The notes: generated from the letters alone by a model not told the origin. Shown: positions 51,175-60,580, counted from the first letter of the stretch. The stretch: 64,000 nucleotides of DNA from Ardenticatenaceae bacterium (GCA_020634235.1 JACKCB010000002.1:1-64000), one strand, 5' to 3'. Numbers and translations: made by a program.

Positions 51175-52176
51175 ATGACTTCAAAACGCTCCCTACTCAC
51201 CACCCTCATCGTCGGCAGCGCCCTCTTCGGCAGCCATACGTCAGCCAGGGAATCCGACTTGCTCCCATCCTGGAACAATGGCCAGGCCCGGCAATCGATC
51301 ATCGAATTCGTGACCAGGGTGACGCGGAGGGGATCGAGCGATTTCGTACCGGCCGGGGAACGTATCGCCACCTTCGACAATGACGGCACGCTCTGGGTGG
51401 AGCAGCCCATGTACATCCAGTTGCACTTCGCGCTCGACCGCGTGAAAACGCTGGCACCACAGCACCCGGAGTGGAAAGACAGAGAGCCGTTTGCCTCGCT
51501 GCTCAAGGGTGATGTGCACGCCGCCTTGGCCGGTGGTGACCAGGCGCTGCTTGAGATCTTGATGGCCACCCATGCCGGTATGACCACGGCAGAATTCGAG
51601 GCGATCGTCAGGGATTGGCTGGCCACTGCGCGCCATCCTATGGCCGGCCGACCTTACACCGAAATGGTTTATCAGCCGATGCTTGAGCTGCTCACCTATC
51701 TCCGCGCCAACGGATTCAAGACGTTTATCGTCTCCGCCGGCGGGATAGAATTCATGCGCCCATGGACCGCGGAAGTGTATGGGATCCCGCCTGAGCAGGT
51801 CATTGGCAGCAGCATCAAGACGAGGTTTGAGGTGTACGATGACGCACCGGTACTCGTTCGCCTGCCGGAGCTCAACTTCTTGGGCGACAAGGAAGGCAAG
51901 CCGGTGGCGATCAACCAGCACATCGGCCGGCGCCCCATCGCCGCCTTTGGCAATTCTGATGGGGATTTGCAGATGCTGCAATGGACCACGGCGGGGCCGG
52001 GTCTGCGCTTCGCGCTCTACGTCCGCCATACTGATGCCGAACGCGAATGGGCCTACGACCGCCAGTCCGCCATAGGCCAACTGGACAAGGGCCTCGACGA
52101 GGCCCAGCGGAATGGCTGGACCGTTGTGGACATGAAGCGGGACTGGAAGATCATTTACCCCTTCGAGAAGCGCTAG
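51175..52176 (+). CDS. secreted HAD-superfamily phosphatase
   Basis: HAD hydrolase of 333 aa with a likely signal peptide (MTSKRSLLTTLIVGSALFGS). Motif I is D68-x-D70 (ATFDNDGTLW), motif II is in FKTFIVSAGG, motif III the lysine of GDKEGKPVAI and motif IV GNSDGD. The arrangement resembles phosphoserine-phosphatase-like periplasmic HAD proteins. AAGGA lies 8 nt before the ATG. It starts 170 nt after the previous gene and is followed after 21 nt by the carbonic anhydrase gene. Confidence 0.88.
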   Translation: MTSKRSLLTTLIVGSALFGSHTSARESDLLPSWNNGQARQSIIEFVTRVTRRGSSDFVPAGERIATFDNDGTLWVEQPMYIQLHFALDRVKTLAPQHPEWKDREPFASLLKGDVHAALAGGDQALLEILMATHAGMTTAEFEAIVRDWLATARHPMAGRPYTEMVYQPMLELLTYLRANGFKTFIVSAGGIEFMRPWTAEVYGIPPEQVIGSSIKTRFEVYDDAPVLVRLPELNFLGDKEGKPVAINQHIGRRPIAAFGNSDGDLQMLQWTTAGPGLRFALYVRHTDAEREWAYDRQSAIGQLDKGLDEAQRNGWTVVDMKRDWKIIYPFEKR

Positions 52177-52197
52177 AAGCGTGGGAACGAACCAGCC

Positions 52198-52827
52198 ATG
52201 ACCCCAGCTATCGACGCCCTCAAACGCCTTCAGGCAGGTAACCATCGTTTTGCATCAGATGCCGACAGCCTTAGCACACGCCCCGGCCGGGCGCGGCGCA
52301 ATGCACTGTTGGCCGGCCAGGCACCATTCGCCATCGTCCTCGGCTGCTCCGACTCCCGCGTGCCGGCCGAGATCATCTTTGACCAGGGGCTGGGCGACCT
52401 CTTCGTCATTCGCGTGGCCGGCAACGTCGTCGCCCCCTCACTGGTTGGCAGCGTCGAGTTCGCCGCCGAAAAGTTCGGCACACGGCTGGTGGTCGTCCTG
52501 GGCCACTCCATGTGCGGGGCGGTTCTGGCCACCCTGGACGAACTTGAGCGCCCCACCACCAACCGGTCACCCAACCTCCAATCCATTGTCGACCGTATCC
52601 GGCCGTCCGTAGAAACACTGCTAGAGACAGACCTCCGGCAGGATAGAGAAGCGCTGGTGCAGCACGCCATTCGCGCCAACGTCCGCGCCGCCGCCAACCA
52701 CCTGCGCCACGGCTCGCGCATCCTGGAACAGCTAATCCAACAGGACAGCCTCCTCGTCGTGGGGGCCGAGTACTCGCTGGAGACGGGCCTGGTGGATTTC
52801 TTCGATGGCCTGCCGGAACTGGACTGA
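52198..52827 (+). CDS. beta-class carbonic anhydrase
   Basis: Zinc enzyme of 209 aa interconverting CO2 and bicarbonate. The ligands Cys50, His103 and Cys106 are seen in GCSDSRVP and LGHSMCGAV, together with the Asp52-Arg54 dyad. Length and motifs are normal for the family. It probably shares a transcript with the HAD gene just upstream. Confidence 0.95.
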   Translation: MTPAIDALKRLQAGNHRFASDADSLSTRPGRARRNALLAGQAPFAIVLGCSDSRVPAEIIFDQGLGDLFVIRVAGNVVAPSLVGSVEFAAEKFGTRLVVVLGHSMCGAVLATLDELERPTTNRSPNLQSIVDRIRPSVETLLETDLRQDREALVQHAIRANVRAAANHLRHGSRILEQLIQQDSLLVVGAEYSLETGLVDFFDGLPELD

Positions 52828-52838
52828 GGCCGAGGCCC

Positions 52839-53681
52839 CTATTCGCAGTACCAGGTCCACACATCCCCGGCGTCCAGGTGGATGGTGCCCGTGGCCACCG
52901 CCCCACCACAGCCGGTCACGCTGTAGCTGTAGCTTCCGGGAACCACGTCAATGTAATGATCCCCGGCCGCGACGGTAAAGTTGTACACCGCCGGCCCATT
53001 CAGGTACATGATCAGCGCCCCCCCGGTGTCGTTTTCAATGAGCACCCGCACCGTCTGCCGGCGGTCCGGCGTGGCTGACGCCGGCACCGTGGGCGACGCC
53101 GCCGAAGTTGGTGTCGGCGGGATCACCGCCTCCGCCACCGTCGCACAGGCCAGGTTGAAAACGACGTATTCACTGCCACCCGTTACCCAACCCTCGTCCC
53201 CGGCCGGGGTGCGGACCAGCAGCCACCCACAATCATACGCCTGCCCAATCACCGTCGCCGTATCCCCCTCCCGCAGCACACCCAGCGACGCATAGACCAG
53301 GCCAGGGCCACTGCGCAGGTTAATCGACGGCGCTCTCACCACCAGGTCCGGCTCACGCGTGCTCGTCGGCAGCGGCGTGTTGCTCGGTCGCGGCGTGGGC
53401 GTAGCCGATGGCCGCGGCGTCGCTGTAGGAGTATCCGTCGGCTCTGGGGTATCGGTGGGCAGCGGCGTGTCCGTGGGCAAAGCGCTGGCCGGCGGCGCTT
53501 CCGTAGCGGGTACCGCCAGCGCCTGGGCCGTCTGCGTGGCGAAGATCTGGGCCGCGATTTCCGTGCCCGCCACCTCCAGCGCCGCCGGCTCCACACTGGT
53601 AAACAGGCTGCACGCCAGGCTCAAGGCCAGCGGGACAGCCAGCAAGAACAGAATCCAAAACGAATAACGTAGCTTGTTCAC
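52839..53681 (-). CDS. SH3b-domain lipoprotein
   Basis: Surface lipoprotein of 280 aa. The GTG at 53681 with GGAGG 4 nt upstream opens a signal peptide with a lipobox (LSLACSLF). A Pro/Thr-rich linker with repeated PTDTP and PRPS-like units leads to a bacterial SH3 domain (INLRSGPGLVYASLGVLREG then ATVIGQ). The tail forms a small beta-domain (FTVAAGDHYIDVVPGSYSYS). It probably binds the envelope. It is divergent from the U32 gene. Confidence 0.85.
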   Translation of the reverse strand: MNKLRYSFWILFLLAVPLALSLACSLFTSVEPAALEVAGTEIAAQIFATQTAQALAVPATEAPPASALPTDTPLPTDTPEPTDTPTATPRPSATPTPRPSNTPLPTSTREPDLVVRAPSINLRSGPGLVYASLGVLREGDTATVIGQAYDCGWLLVRTPAGDEGWVTGGSEYVVFNLACATVAEAVIPPTPTSAASPTVPASATPDRRQTVRVLIENDTGGALIMYLNGPAVYNFTVAAGDHYIDVVPGSYSYSVTGCGGAVATGTIHLDAGDVWTWYCE

Positions 53682-53774
53682 AGGCCCTCCAATCCCCTCC
53701 CAACAAACTGCCTTGATGTTATTATAAGCGCAGCCCGGCCGGGAAAGATAGTGTCTTTTGTCACTACCCACCGC

Positions 53775-53780
53775 TATAAT
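53775..53780 (+). promoter_or_regulatory. -10 element before the U32 gene
   Basis: TATAAT 56 nt before the start codon. The -35 is weak (TGTCTT at about 53752), so this is a tentative promoter. Confidence 0.4.
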
Positions 53781-53835
53781 TGGCCCATAGGCAGTTCAAC
53801 CGCATCGCATAAGGAAAGGCAGCTATCATAGACAC

Positions 53836-56364
53836 ATGAACAACACCAAGCCCGAAATCATGAGCCCGGCCGGGTACTGGCCCCAACTCCACGCCGCCAT
53901 CGAAGCCGGGGCCGACGCCGTCTACTTCGGTCTCACCCACTTCACCGCCCGCGCCAAAGTCGGCTTCACCCTCAGCGAACTGCCCGACGTCATGCGCACC
54001 CTGCACCAGCGCGGCGCGCGCGGCTACGTCACCTTCAACACCCTCGTCTTCGACCACGAGCTGGCCGAAGCCAGCCGCGCCCTGGCCGGCATCGCCGCCG
54101 CCGGGGCCGACGCCATCATCGTCCAGGACGTGGCCGTGGCCCAAATCGCCCGCCGCATCGCCCCCCACCTGGAAATCCACGGCAGCACCCAGATGAGCAT
54201 CACCAGCGCCGAGGGCATCGCCCTGGCCCAGCAGTTCGGCGTCAGCCGCGTGGTGCTGGCCCGCGAACTCTCCCTGGACGAAATCCGCGCCATCCGCGCC
54301 GCCACCACCTGCCAGCTAGAAATGTTCGTCCACGGCGCGCTGTGCGTCTCCTACTCCGGCCAATGCTTCAGCTCTGAAGCGTGGGGCGGCCGCAGCGCCA
54401 ACCGCGGCCAGTGCGCCCAGGCCTGCCGCCTGCCCTACGACCTCCTCGTCGACGACCGCCTGCACCCCCTGGGCGACGCCCGCTACCTCCTCTCCCCCGG
54501 CGACCTCTACGCCCTGCAGCAGATGCCCGAAATCGTCCAGCTTGGCGTCTCCGCCCTGAAGATTGAAGGGCGCTACAAAGATGCCAACTACGTCGCCCTC
54601 ACCACCAGCGCCTACCGCCAGGCCGTCGACGACGCCTGGGCCGGTCGCCCCCTCGCCATCACCCCGGCCGGGGAGCAGCAGCTCGCCCAGGTCTATTCCC
54701 GCGGGTTGGGACCCCACTTCATCACCGGCACCAACCACCAGGCCGTCGTCCGTGGCCGCTCCCCCAACCATCGCGGCCTCCACGTCGCCCGCGTCAGCCG
54801 CGTGCTGGCCGGCGGCGTCATCGTCGAACCAGTGCCCGGCAGCGACATCGCCCCCCTCAAGCCCGGCGACGGTCTCGTCTTCGATGCCGCCGACTGGCGC
54901 AGCCCCGAAATGCCCGAAGAAGGCGGCCGCATCTACCACGTCATCCCCCGCCGCGGCGGCCGGCTGGAACTGCAATTCGGCAACGGGCAGATCAACTTCA
55001 GCCGCATCCGTCCTGGTGATTGGGTCTGGCGCACCCACGACCCCGACCTGGACAAAGCGGCCCGCCCTTACACCCAGGCCACCCAGCCGCTGCACAGGCA
55101 GCCCCTCTCCGTGCGCATCGTGGCCCACCAGGGCGCGCCCCTGCAAATGGTCTGGCAGCTAGACGAACAGCCCCAGGTGCAGGTCACTATCGCCTCGCCA
55201 GAGCCGCTGCCCGCTGCCCGCAGCCAGGCCCTCAACGCCGACTATGCCCGCGAGCAGTTAGGCCGCCTGGGCGGCACGCCCTACGAACTGGCCGGCTTGC
55301 AGTTGGAACTGCGCGGCCAGCCCTTTGTGCCCGGCTCCCTGCTCAACCAACTGCGCCGCGCCGCCGTGACCGCGCTGCAAGCGCGCCAGGGCACGCCCCA
55401 GGCCCACACGCTGCACGACCCGGCCGGGGTCCTGCAAGCCGCCCTGGCCCAAACCACAACCGCCGCCGCCCCCCGGCCGGGGGCAACCCCCCTCCCGCCG
55501 CAGCTCCACCTCCTCGTCCGCACCCCAGAGCAGTTGGCCGCGGCCATCGAGCTGCGTCCCGACAGCATCACCCTGGACTACCTGGACCTCTACGGCCTGC
55601 GCCCGGCCGTGGACCAGGTGCAGGCCGCCGGCCTCACCGCCGCCGTGGCCAGCCCGCGCATCCTCAAGCCAGACGAGCAGCGCATCATCAACTTCCTACT
55701 GCGGCTGGACTGCCCCATCCTGGTCCGCTCCGGCGGCCTGCTGCATGCCCTGCAAGGGCACACGCTCCCACCGCTCATTGGCGATTTCAGCCTGAACGCC
55801 GCCAACGTCGTCAGCGCCGCTGCCTACTTCAAGCTGGGGCTGGCCCGGCTCACCCCCACCCACGACCTGAACGCCGCCCAAATCACCACCCTGGCCGGCC
55901 TCATCGGCCCCGGCCGGGTGGAAGTCGTCGCCTACCACCATCTGCCCGTCTTCCACACCGAGCACTGCGTCTTCTGCCGCTTCCTCTCCAACGGAACCAG
56001 CTACAAAGATTGCGGCCAGCCCTGCGAAACGCACAAAGTCGCCCTGCGCGACGTCCACGGCCGCGCCCACCCGCTGATGGCCGACGTGGGCTGCCGCAAC
56101 ACCCTCTTCGGCGCGGAGGCCCAATCGGCCGCCGCCCACCTGCCCGCCTGGCTGGAAGCCGGCATCGGCCACTACCGGCTGGAGTTCGTCCACGAAACCG
56201 CCGCGCAGGTCACCCAGGTCACCCGCGCTTTTCGCCAGGCGTTGGGCGGGGGATTGACCCCGGCCGGGTTAGCCAGCCGCCTGCGCCAGGTCGCCCCCCA
56301 GGGCACCACCGAAGGCAGCCTCTTCGTCCCCCCCGACTACCTCACCCTCCCCATCCTCCAATAG
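53836..56364 (+). CDS. U32 family peptidase-like protein (RlhA-like)
   Basis: Protein of 842 aa. The N-terminal half is the U32/TIM-barrel domain, with PEIMSPAGYWPQLHAAIEAGADAVYFGL at the start and the U32 signature EMFVHGALCVSYSGQC. A Cys-rich motif (RGQCAQACRLPYD) suggests an iron-sulfur site, as in RlhA, which hydroxylates a cytidine of 23S rRNA. A DUF3656-like collagenase-associated region follows. A further CxxC-like cluster lies near the C-terminus (CVFCRFLSNGTSYKDCGQPC). It is likely an RNA-modification enzyme rather than a peptidase. Confidence 0.85.
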   Translation: MNNTKPEIMSPAGYWPQLHAAIEAGADAVYFGLTHFTARAKVGFTLSELPDVMRTLHQRGARGYVTFNTLVFDHELAEASRALAGIAAAGADAIIVQDVAVAQIARRIAPHLEIHGSTQMSITSAEGIALAQQFGVSRVVLARELSLDEIRAIRAATTCQLEMFVHGALCVSYSGQCFSSEAWGGRSANRGQCAQACRLPYDLLVDDRLHPLGDARYLLSPGDLYALQQMPEIVQLGVSALKIEGRYKDANYVALTTSAYRQAVDDAWAGRPLAITPAGEQQLAQVYSRGLGPHFITGTNHQAVVRGRSPNHRGLHVARVSRVLAGGVIVEPVPGSDIAPLKPGDGLVFDAADWRSPEMPEEGGRIYHVIPRRGGRLELQFGNGQINFSRIRPGDWVWRTHDPDLDKAARPYTQATQPLHRQPLSVRIVAHQGAPLQMVWQLDEQPQVQVTIASPEPLPAARSQALNADYAREQLGRLGGTPYELAGLQLELRGQPFVPGSLLNQLRRAAVTALQARQGTPQAHTLHDPAGVLQAALAQTTTAAAPRPGATPLPPQLHLLVRTPEQLAAAIELRPDSITLDYLDLYGLRPAVDQVQAAGLTAAVASPRILKPDEQRIINFLLRLDCPILVRSGGLLHALQGHTLPPLIGDFSLNAANVVSAAAYFKLGLARLTPTHDLNAAQITTLAGLIGPGRVEVVAYHHLPVFHTEHCVFCRFLSNGTSYKDCGQPCETHKVALRDVHGRAHPLMADVGCRNTLFGAEAQSAAAHLPAWLEAGIGHYRLEFVHETAAQVTQVTRAFRQALGGGLTPAGLASRLRQVAPQGTTEGSLFVPPDYLTLPILQ

Positions 56365-56403
56365 CCATCCCTTCCCCTCCTCCCTTCCCCTCCGCCCGCC
56401 GCG

Positions 56404-56412
56404 TGCTATAAT
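56404..56412 (+). promoter_or_regulatory. extended -10 promoter before the DGR target
   Basis: TGCTATAAT (TGn plus TATAAT at 56407-56412), 35 nt before the start codon. The TGn extension can replace a -35, which is not seen. Confidence 0.5.
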
Positions 56413-56447
56413 CCCGCTATCGCCATTCATCACCCACGGAGGAACCA

Positions 56448-59400
56448 ATGGCCCAACCAGATCCCGATCCAGAACCCGGCAATTCTCTCACCCCTTCCGT
56501 CGATCTGCTCAAAACAGTCACCGAAGCCTTCACCAAACTGCCACCGCTGCTGGCCTATGGCGGCCTTGTCCTCATCGTCGCCGTAATCATTCTCTCAATC
56601 AGCGGCATTCTGCCCGATATTCTGCTCTGGTTTCCGGTCATTGCCATCATCGCCTTCCTCATCTACGCCTACATGCAGTTCGCCGAGGAAAAAGCCAGGC
56701 GCCAGTTCGAACTGCAAAAACAGGCGCAAGAACTAAGACACCAACAAGAGATGGCCCGCCTGGCCCAGGCAGAAGTCCCCCCGGCAAAAGAGACAATAAC
56801 GCCGCCCCCCACACCCCCCACCCCGGAACTCGGCGCCCCCACCCCCGCCGAATGGGAGCGCCGCTACCTGCGCCACCTGGTCCACCAGTGCGGCTACCCG
56901 CCCTCCATGGCCCTGGTAGACATCAAAGAAGCGGGTATGGGCGGGCAAAAGCTGGCCCTGGAACGCATCTTTACCTCGCTGGACGTGCCCGCCACAGACG
57001 GCCGCGCCGATCCCTCCCACACCGCCCTCCACTACGACCAGCTCGACCCCGCCCAAAGCGAAAAACTTCAGCGCGAACCCGCGCTAAAAGCCCTCAGCCG
57101 CCCGGAAAATAACCGCCTGGTCATCCTCGGCGCGCCCGGCTCCGGCAAATCCACCCTCGTCAACTACCTCACCCTCTGCCTGGCCGGCGACCGGCTCGTG
57201 GGCGACCACAACGAACCGTTTTCCGCCACGCAAGACGACCTGCACCAGCACCAATGGGGTCTCAGCGCCCAGCGGCTGCGGCCGGTGCGCGTGGTGCTGC
57301 GCGAATACGCCGCCCGCGGCCTGCCCAAAAGGCAAAGCGTTTGGGAGTACGTCGCCGCCGACCTGGGGCGCGAGGCCGTCGCCCTGGGCGGCTACGCCCC
57401 CATCCTCCAGCAGCAGTTGCAGAACGAAGGCGGCATCTTGCTGCTGGACGGGCTGGACGAAGTAGACAAAGCCGCCACCATCCGCAAACCGCTCAAGCGC
57501 CACATCGAGCAGTTCGCCCGCGACTTCCCCCGCGTGCGCGTCGTCGTCACCAGCCGCCCCTACGCCTACGGCAGCGGCTGGGAGCTAAACGGCTTTCAGG
57601 TGACCCGCCTGCTGCCTTTCAGCGACGATCAAATTAAGGCCTTCATCACCCAGTGGTACACCGTCATGGGGCAGCAAGACGGCACGCTGGGGCCAGACAA
57701 GGCCAAAAGCTACGGCGAAGGGTTGGTGCGCCAGGTGGAAAACAACCGCAATTTACGCGAGTTGGCCCGCCACCCCCTGCTGCTAACGATGATGGTCTAC
57801 ATCCATCGCGGCCGCGAAGGGGGCGCGCTGCCGCAGCGCCGCGAAGAGCTGTACGAACTCAGCGTTGTGCTGCTGCTCGATCTGTGGCGGCGTTCCAAAA
57901 CCATCCCCGGTCAGGAAACGCAAACCCTGGCCGAGGTGCTGGGCCTGGACACGCCCCAACTGCTGGACGCCCTGGCCGAGGTGGCCTTTGTGGCCCACCG
58001 CGACCAGCCAGAGCAGGAGCAAACCGCCGATATCCCCGGCGAAGTGCTGGCGGGCAAGCTGCACAAGCACAAGGGCAAAGACGTGCGGGTTAGCACCGAG
58101 GACATCATCGAGTACGTGCGCGACCGCGCCGGGCTGCTGGAATCTCATGGCCGTAACGCCGACAACACCGACGACGTCTATCGCTTTCCCCACCGCACCT
58201 TCCAGGAATACCTGGCCGGGCTGCACCTGCTGAAGCAGCGTTTTCCTTACGACCTGGCCCAATTTGCCCGCGAAGACCCCACCCGCTGGCGCGAAAGCCT
58301 GCTGCTGGCCGCCGCCAGCACCCGCAAAAAGCTGCCCGCTTCCGTCTGGCTGCTGGTGGCCGCCCTGTGCCAACAAGACCCCGGGAGCGCGGGCGTCCCG
58401 CCCGCAGATGTGGCCGGCGAAACACCGCCGCTTCAACAAGCGCTGTGGGGCGCCTTCCTGGCCGGCCAGGCACTGCTGGAAACCGAACTCACTGACCCCG
58501 CCGCCGCCCAGATTGACAGCGAGCAGCAAACCCGCCAGCGCCTGCTGGCCTGGCACAAAACCATCCTGAGCAATGGCCTGCTGCCGCCGCCCGACCGCGC
58601 TCTGGCCGGGCAGGCATTGGCCGCCCTGGGCGATGACCGCCCCGGCATCTTGCGCTGCGACGACATGCCCCTGTGTGCCGTGCCCGGCGGCCCCTTCTGG
58701 CTGGAAAACTGGGACCGGCGCAGCCAGAGCGACTGGTACGACGGCCTGGACAAACCGTACTGGATCGGCCAGTACCCGGTGACCGCCGCCCAATTCCGCG
58801 AATTTGTGCAGGATAGCGGCCACAGGCCAGCTTACGGCGCACGCCCCCTGCGCCTACCGGACAACTGGCCGGTGGTCTACATCAACTGGTATGATGCCCT
58901 GGCGTTTACGGAATGGCTGAACGCCCGCTGGCGGGCGCGGGGCTGGCTGCCGGAGGGCTACCGCGTCACGTTGCCCAGCGAAGCAGAATGGGAAAAAGCG
59001 GCTCGCGGCGGCCGGGAAATCCCGCCAACGCCCCAAATCGTCACCCCCAACCGCTTGCTGAGCCTGTCGAAGCAAGCAGCGCCAATGCAGCCCAATCAGG
59101 ATCACGTTGGCCGCGACCTGAGCCGCCGCCAATACCCCTGGGGCGATGAACCGGAGCAGGAACCCGTGACGCCGCAGGAAACCCTGTACCGCGCCAACAA
59201 CAAAGAAGCGGGCATCGGCCGGCCGTGCGCGGTGGGCAGCTTCCCGGCCGGGGCCAGCCCCTACGGCTGCCAGGACCTGAGCGGCCAGGTGTGGGAATGG
59301 ACGCGCAGCAAATACGGCGACAAATACCCCTACCCACCGCAGTCCAACTATGAGACAATTAGTGTGCGCAACCAAGAGAACATGATTCTGCGCGGCGGTT

Positions 59401-59519
59401 CGTATTTCAACAATCAGAACGGTTGTTCGGCTCGCATCAGGCGCGTCCCGCGCGACCTCTTCGACGTCAACTACGGTGTGCGGTTGGTGGTGTCCCCATT
59501 TCTCACCGCTGGTCTCTGA
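56448..59519 (+). CDS. DGR target: membrane NACHT ATPase with C-terminal FGE/C-lectin domain
   Basis: Protein of 1023 aa. Two membrane helices (36-76) precede a coiled stretch and an effector-associated region near 133-180. The NACHT ATPase has Walker A GAPGSGKST (228-236), Walker B ILLLDGLDEVDK and the TSRPYAYGS sensor. The C-terminal ~280 residues are a formylglycine-enzyme-like fold (YWIGQYPVTAAQFREF, LPSEAEWEKAARGG, YPWGDEP). Its last part (residues ~991-1019) is the variable repeat, ending GVRLVV. Varied residues are at 997, 999, 1000, 1002-1004, 1006, 1007 and 1009. A palindrome encoding NRLLSLSKQA is inserted in the FGE domain. It looks like a self-diversifying NTP-dependent defence or recognition receptor. 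Confidence 0.93.
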   Translation: MAQPDPDPEPGNSLTPSVDLLKTVTEAFTKLPPLLAYGGLVLIVAVIILSISGILPDILLWFPVIAIIAFLIYAYMQFAEEKARRQFELQKQAQELRHQQEMARLAQAEVPPAKETITPPPTPPTPELGAPTPAEWERRYLRHLVHQCGYPPSMALVDIKEAGMGGQKLALERIFTSLDVPATDGRADPSHTALHYDQLDPAQSEKLQREPALKALSRPENNRLVILGAPGSGKSTLVNYLTLCLAGDRLVGDHNEPFSATQDDLHQHQWGLSAQRLRPVRVVLREYAARGLPKRQSVWEYVAADLGREAVALGGYAPILQQQLQNEGGILLLDGLDEVDKAATIRKPLKRHIEQFARDFPRVRVVVTSRPYAYGSGWELNGFQVTRLLPFSDDQIKAFITQWYTVMGQQDGTLGPDKAKSYGEGLVRQVENNRNLRELARHPLLLTMMVYIHRGREGGALPQRREELYELSVVLLLDLWRRSKTIPGQETQTLAEVLGLDTPQLLDALAEVAFVAHRDQPEQEQTADIPGEVLAGKLHKHKGKDVRVSTEDIIEYVRDRAGLLESHGRNADNTDDVYRFPHRTFQEYLAGLHLLKQRFPYDLAQFAREDPTRWRESLLLAAASTRKKLPASVWLLVAALCQQDPGSAGVPPADVAGETPPLQQALWGAFLAGQALLETELTDPAAAQIDSEQQTRQRLLAWHKTILSNGLLPPPDRALAGQALAALGDDRPGILRCDDMPLCAVPGGPFWLENWDRRSQSDWYDGLDKPYWIGQYPVTAAQFREFVQDSGHRPAYGARPLRLPDNWPVVYINWYDALAFTEWLNARWRARGWLPEGYRVTLPSEAEWEKAARGGREIPPTPQIVTPNRLLSLSKQAAPMQPNQDHVGRDLSRRQYPWGDEPEQEPVTPQETLYRANNKEAGIGRPCAVGSFPAGASPYGCQDLSGQVWEWTRSKYGDKYPYPPQSNYETISVRNQENMILRGGSYFNNQNGCSARIRRVPRDLFDVNYGVRLVVSPFLTAGL
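59053..59077. repeat. GAGCCTGTCGAAG palindrome inside the FGE domain
   Basis: GCTTGCT (59053-59059) and AGCAAGC (59071-59077) flank GAGCCTGTCGA, the same word as in the other CTTCGACAGGCTCAG elements. It is translated in frame within an extra ~35-residue stretch between ARGG and RRQYPWGD. Confidence 0.8.
59419..59505 (+). repeat. DGR variable repeat (VR)
   Basis: 87 bp aligned without gaps to the template repeat at 60581-60667. It differs at 12 template adenines within the coding block 59436-59472 plus one adenine and one C-to-T near the 3' end, and nowhere else. It encodes the C-terminal end of the FGE-like domain, the usual place for DGR variation. Confidence 0.95.
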
Positions 59520-59673
59520 GTTCTCTGTTCTCTGAACCTCTGATCTTGCGGCGAAGCCGCCCCTCTGTTCTCCGGGGGGGTGTGGGGGGCTTCCCCCCAC
59601 CATCTCTCGCGCAAGCGCGATCAAAATTTTTTTGCACACATAGGCTGCTAACGGAAACTGAGGTATAACAAAA
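59520..59673. other. non-coding spacer with hairpin after the VR
   Basis: No gene. It carries CT-rich repeats and a G-run/C-run hairpin at 59582-59600. In DGRs an inverted repeat downstream of the VR often aids retrohoming; this is a candidate. Confidence 0.5.
59582..59600. repeat. hairpin downstream of VR
   Basis: GTGGGGGG (59582-59589), CTT loop, CCCCCCAC (59593-59600): an 8-bp perfect stem 77 bp past the VR end. It may be the DGR hairpin/cruciform or a terminator of the target gene. Confidence 0.6.
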
Positions 59674-59889
59674 ATGTTTACTGTCGTTATTGAACCAGAT
59701 GAAGACGCCTATCACGCCTACGTGCCAGCCTTACCCGGCTGCCACACCTTTGGCGCTACTGTAGATGAGGCGCTGCGGCACATCCAGGAAGCGATAGCCC
59801 TCTACATAGACGGCCTGGTTGCCAACAACCAGCCGGTTCCGGTTGAACCCGACACCTTGCTTGTCACCCGTGTGCCCGCGGCCGTATGA
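59674..59889 (+). CDS. hicB: HicB-like antitoxin
   Basis: Protein of 71 aa with the HicB partial RNase-H-like fold: FTVVIEPDEDAYHAYVPALPGCHTFG then TVDEALRHIQEAIALYIDGL. The HicB C-terminal DNA-binding part is absent, as in minimal HicB proteins. It overlaps hicA by four bases (ATGA). The pair sits between the DGR target and avd. Confidence 0.88.
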   Translation: MFTVVIEPDEDAYHAYVPALPGCHTFGATVDEALRHIQEAIALYIDGLVANNQPVPVEPDTLLVTRVPAAV

Positions 59890-60122
59890 GTCCCAGATTG
59901 CAGCGCGTCAAACCTCGGGCATTAGTTCGCGCCCTGGAAAAGGCAGGATTTGTCCAACAGGCGCAGCGCGGCAGCCATTTGCGCCTTTGGCGCGAAGCAG
60001 ACCATTGCCTGGTGATTGTGCCGCTCCACCAGGGACGAGACATACCCACCGGCACGCTGCGTAGCATTCTACGCGACGCCCATATAAGCCCAGACGAATT
60101 CGCCGCATTGTTGCAGAAATAG
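59886..60122 (+). CDS. hicA: HicA-like toxin (mRNA interferase)
   Basis: Protein of 78 aa with a double-stranded-RNA-binding fold: KPRALVRALEKAGFVQQAQRGSHLRLWR (G-SH containing the catalytic His) and VPLHQGRDIPTGTLRSILRDA. It is coupled to hicB by ATGA and ends 40 nt before avd. It could act as a selfish stabiliser of the DGR cassette. Confidence 0.9.
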   Translation: MSPRLQRVKPRALVRALEKAGFVQQAQRGSHLRLWREADHCLVIVPLHQGRDIPTGTLRSILRDAHISPDEFAALLQK

Positions 60123-60162
60123 AAACACGCTTGACTAAACTGCACCCCAGGCAACCACAGCT

Positions 60163-60510
60163 ATGTCCCAATCCGAAATGCCCATCTTCAGCAAAACCTA
60201 CGACCTGCTCACCTGGCTGCTGCCCATGACCAACCACTTTCCCCGCGCCCACCGCCACACCTTTACCCAGCGCCTCCTCGACGCCGCCTTCGACCTGCGC
60301 GAGCGGCTAGAAGAGGCCAACGCCGTGCGCGGCGCCGCGCGGCAGGCCAAACTACAAGAAGCCGATGTCGCCCTGGCCAAACTGCGCCTCTACCTGCGCC
60401 TGGCCGAGCGCTGGCACTGGCTCAACCCCGGCCAATACCAGCACGCCGCCGCCATGCTCACCGAAATAGGCCGCCTGTTGGGCGGCTGGCAAAAAGCCAC
60501 GCCACGCTAA
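60163..60510 (+). CDS. avd: DGR accessory protein Avd
   Basis: Four-helix-bundle protein of 115 aa (23S rRNA intervening-sequence-like fold). It has the Avd layout: KTYDLLTWLLPMTNHFPRAH, then RHTFTQRLLDAAFDLRERLEEAN, ADVALAKLRLYLRLAERWHW and QYQHAAAMLTEIGRLLGGW. Avd forms a positively charged pentamer that binds the RT and the template RNA. It lies 70 nt upstream of the template repeat. Confidence 0.9.
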   Translation: MSQSEMPIFSKTYDLLTWLLPMTNHFPRAHRHTFTQRLLDAAFDLRERLEEANAVRGAARQAKLQEADVALAKLRLYLRLAERWHWLNPGQYQHAAAMLTEIGRLLGGWQKATPR

Positions 60511-60580
60511 GCAGTCATCTTGCCAGAACCCGCTTTCCGGCAAGACGACTGCCTATCTGGCAGTGGGGCAAAACCCAGAC

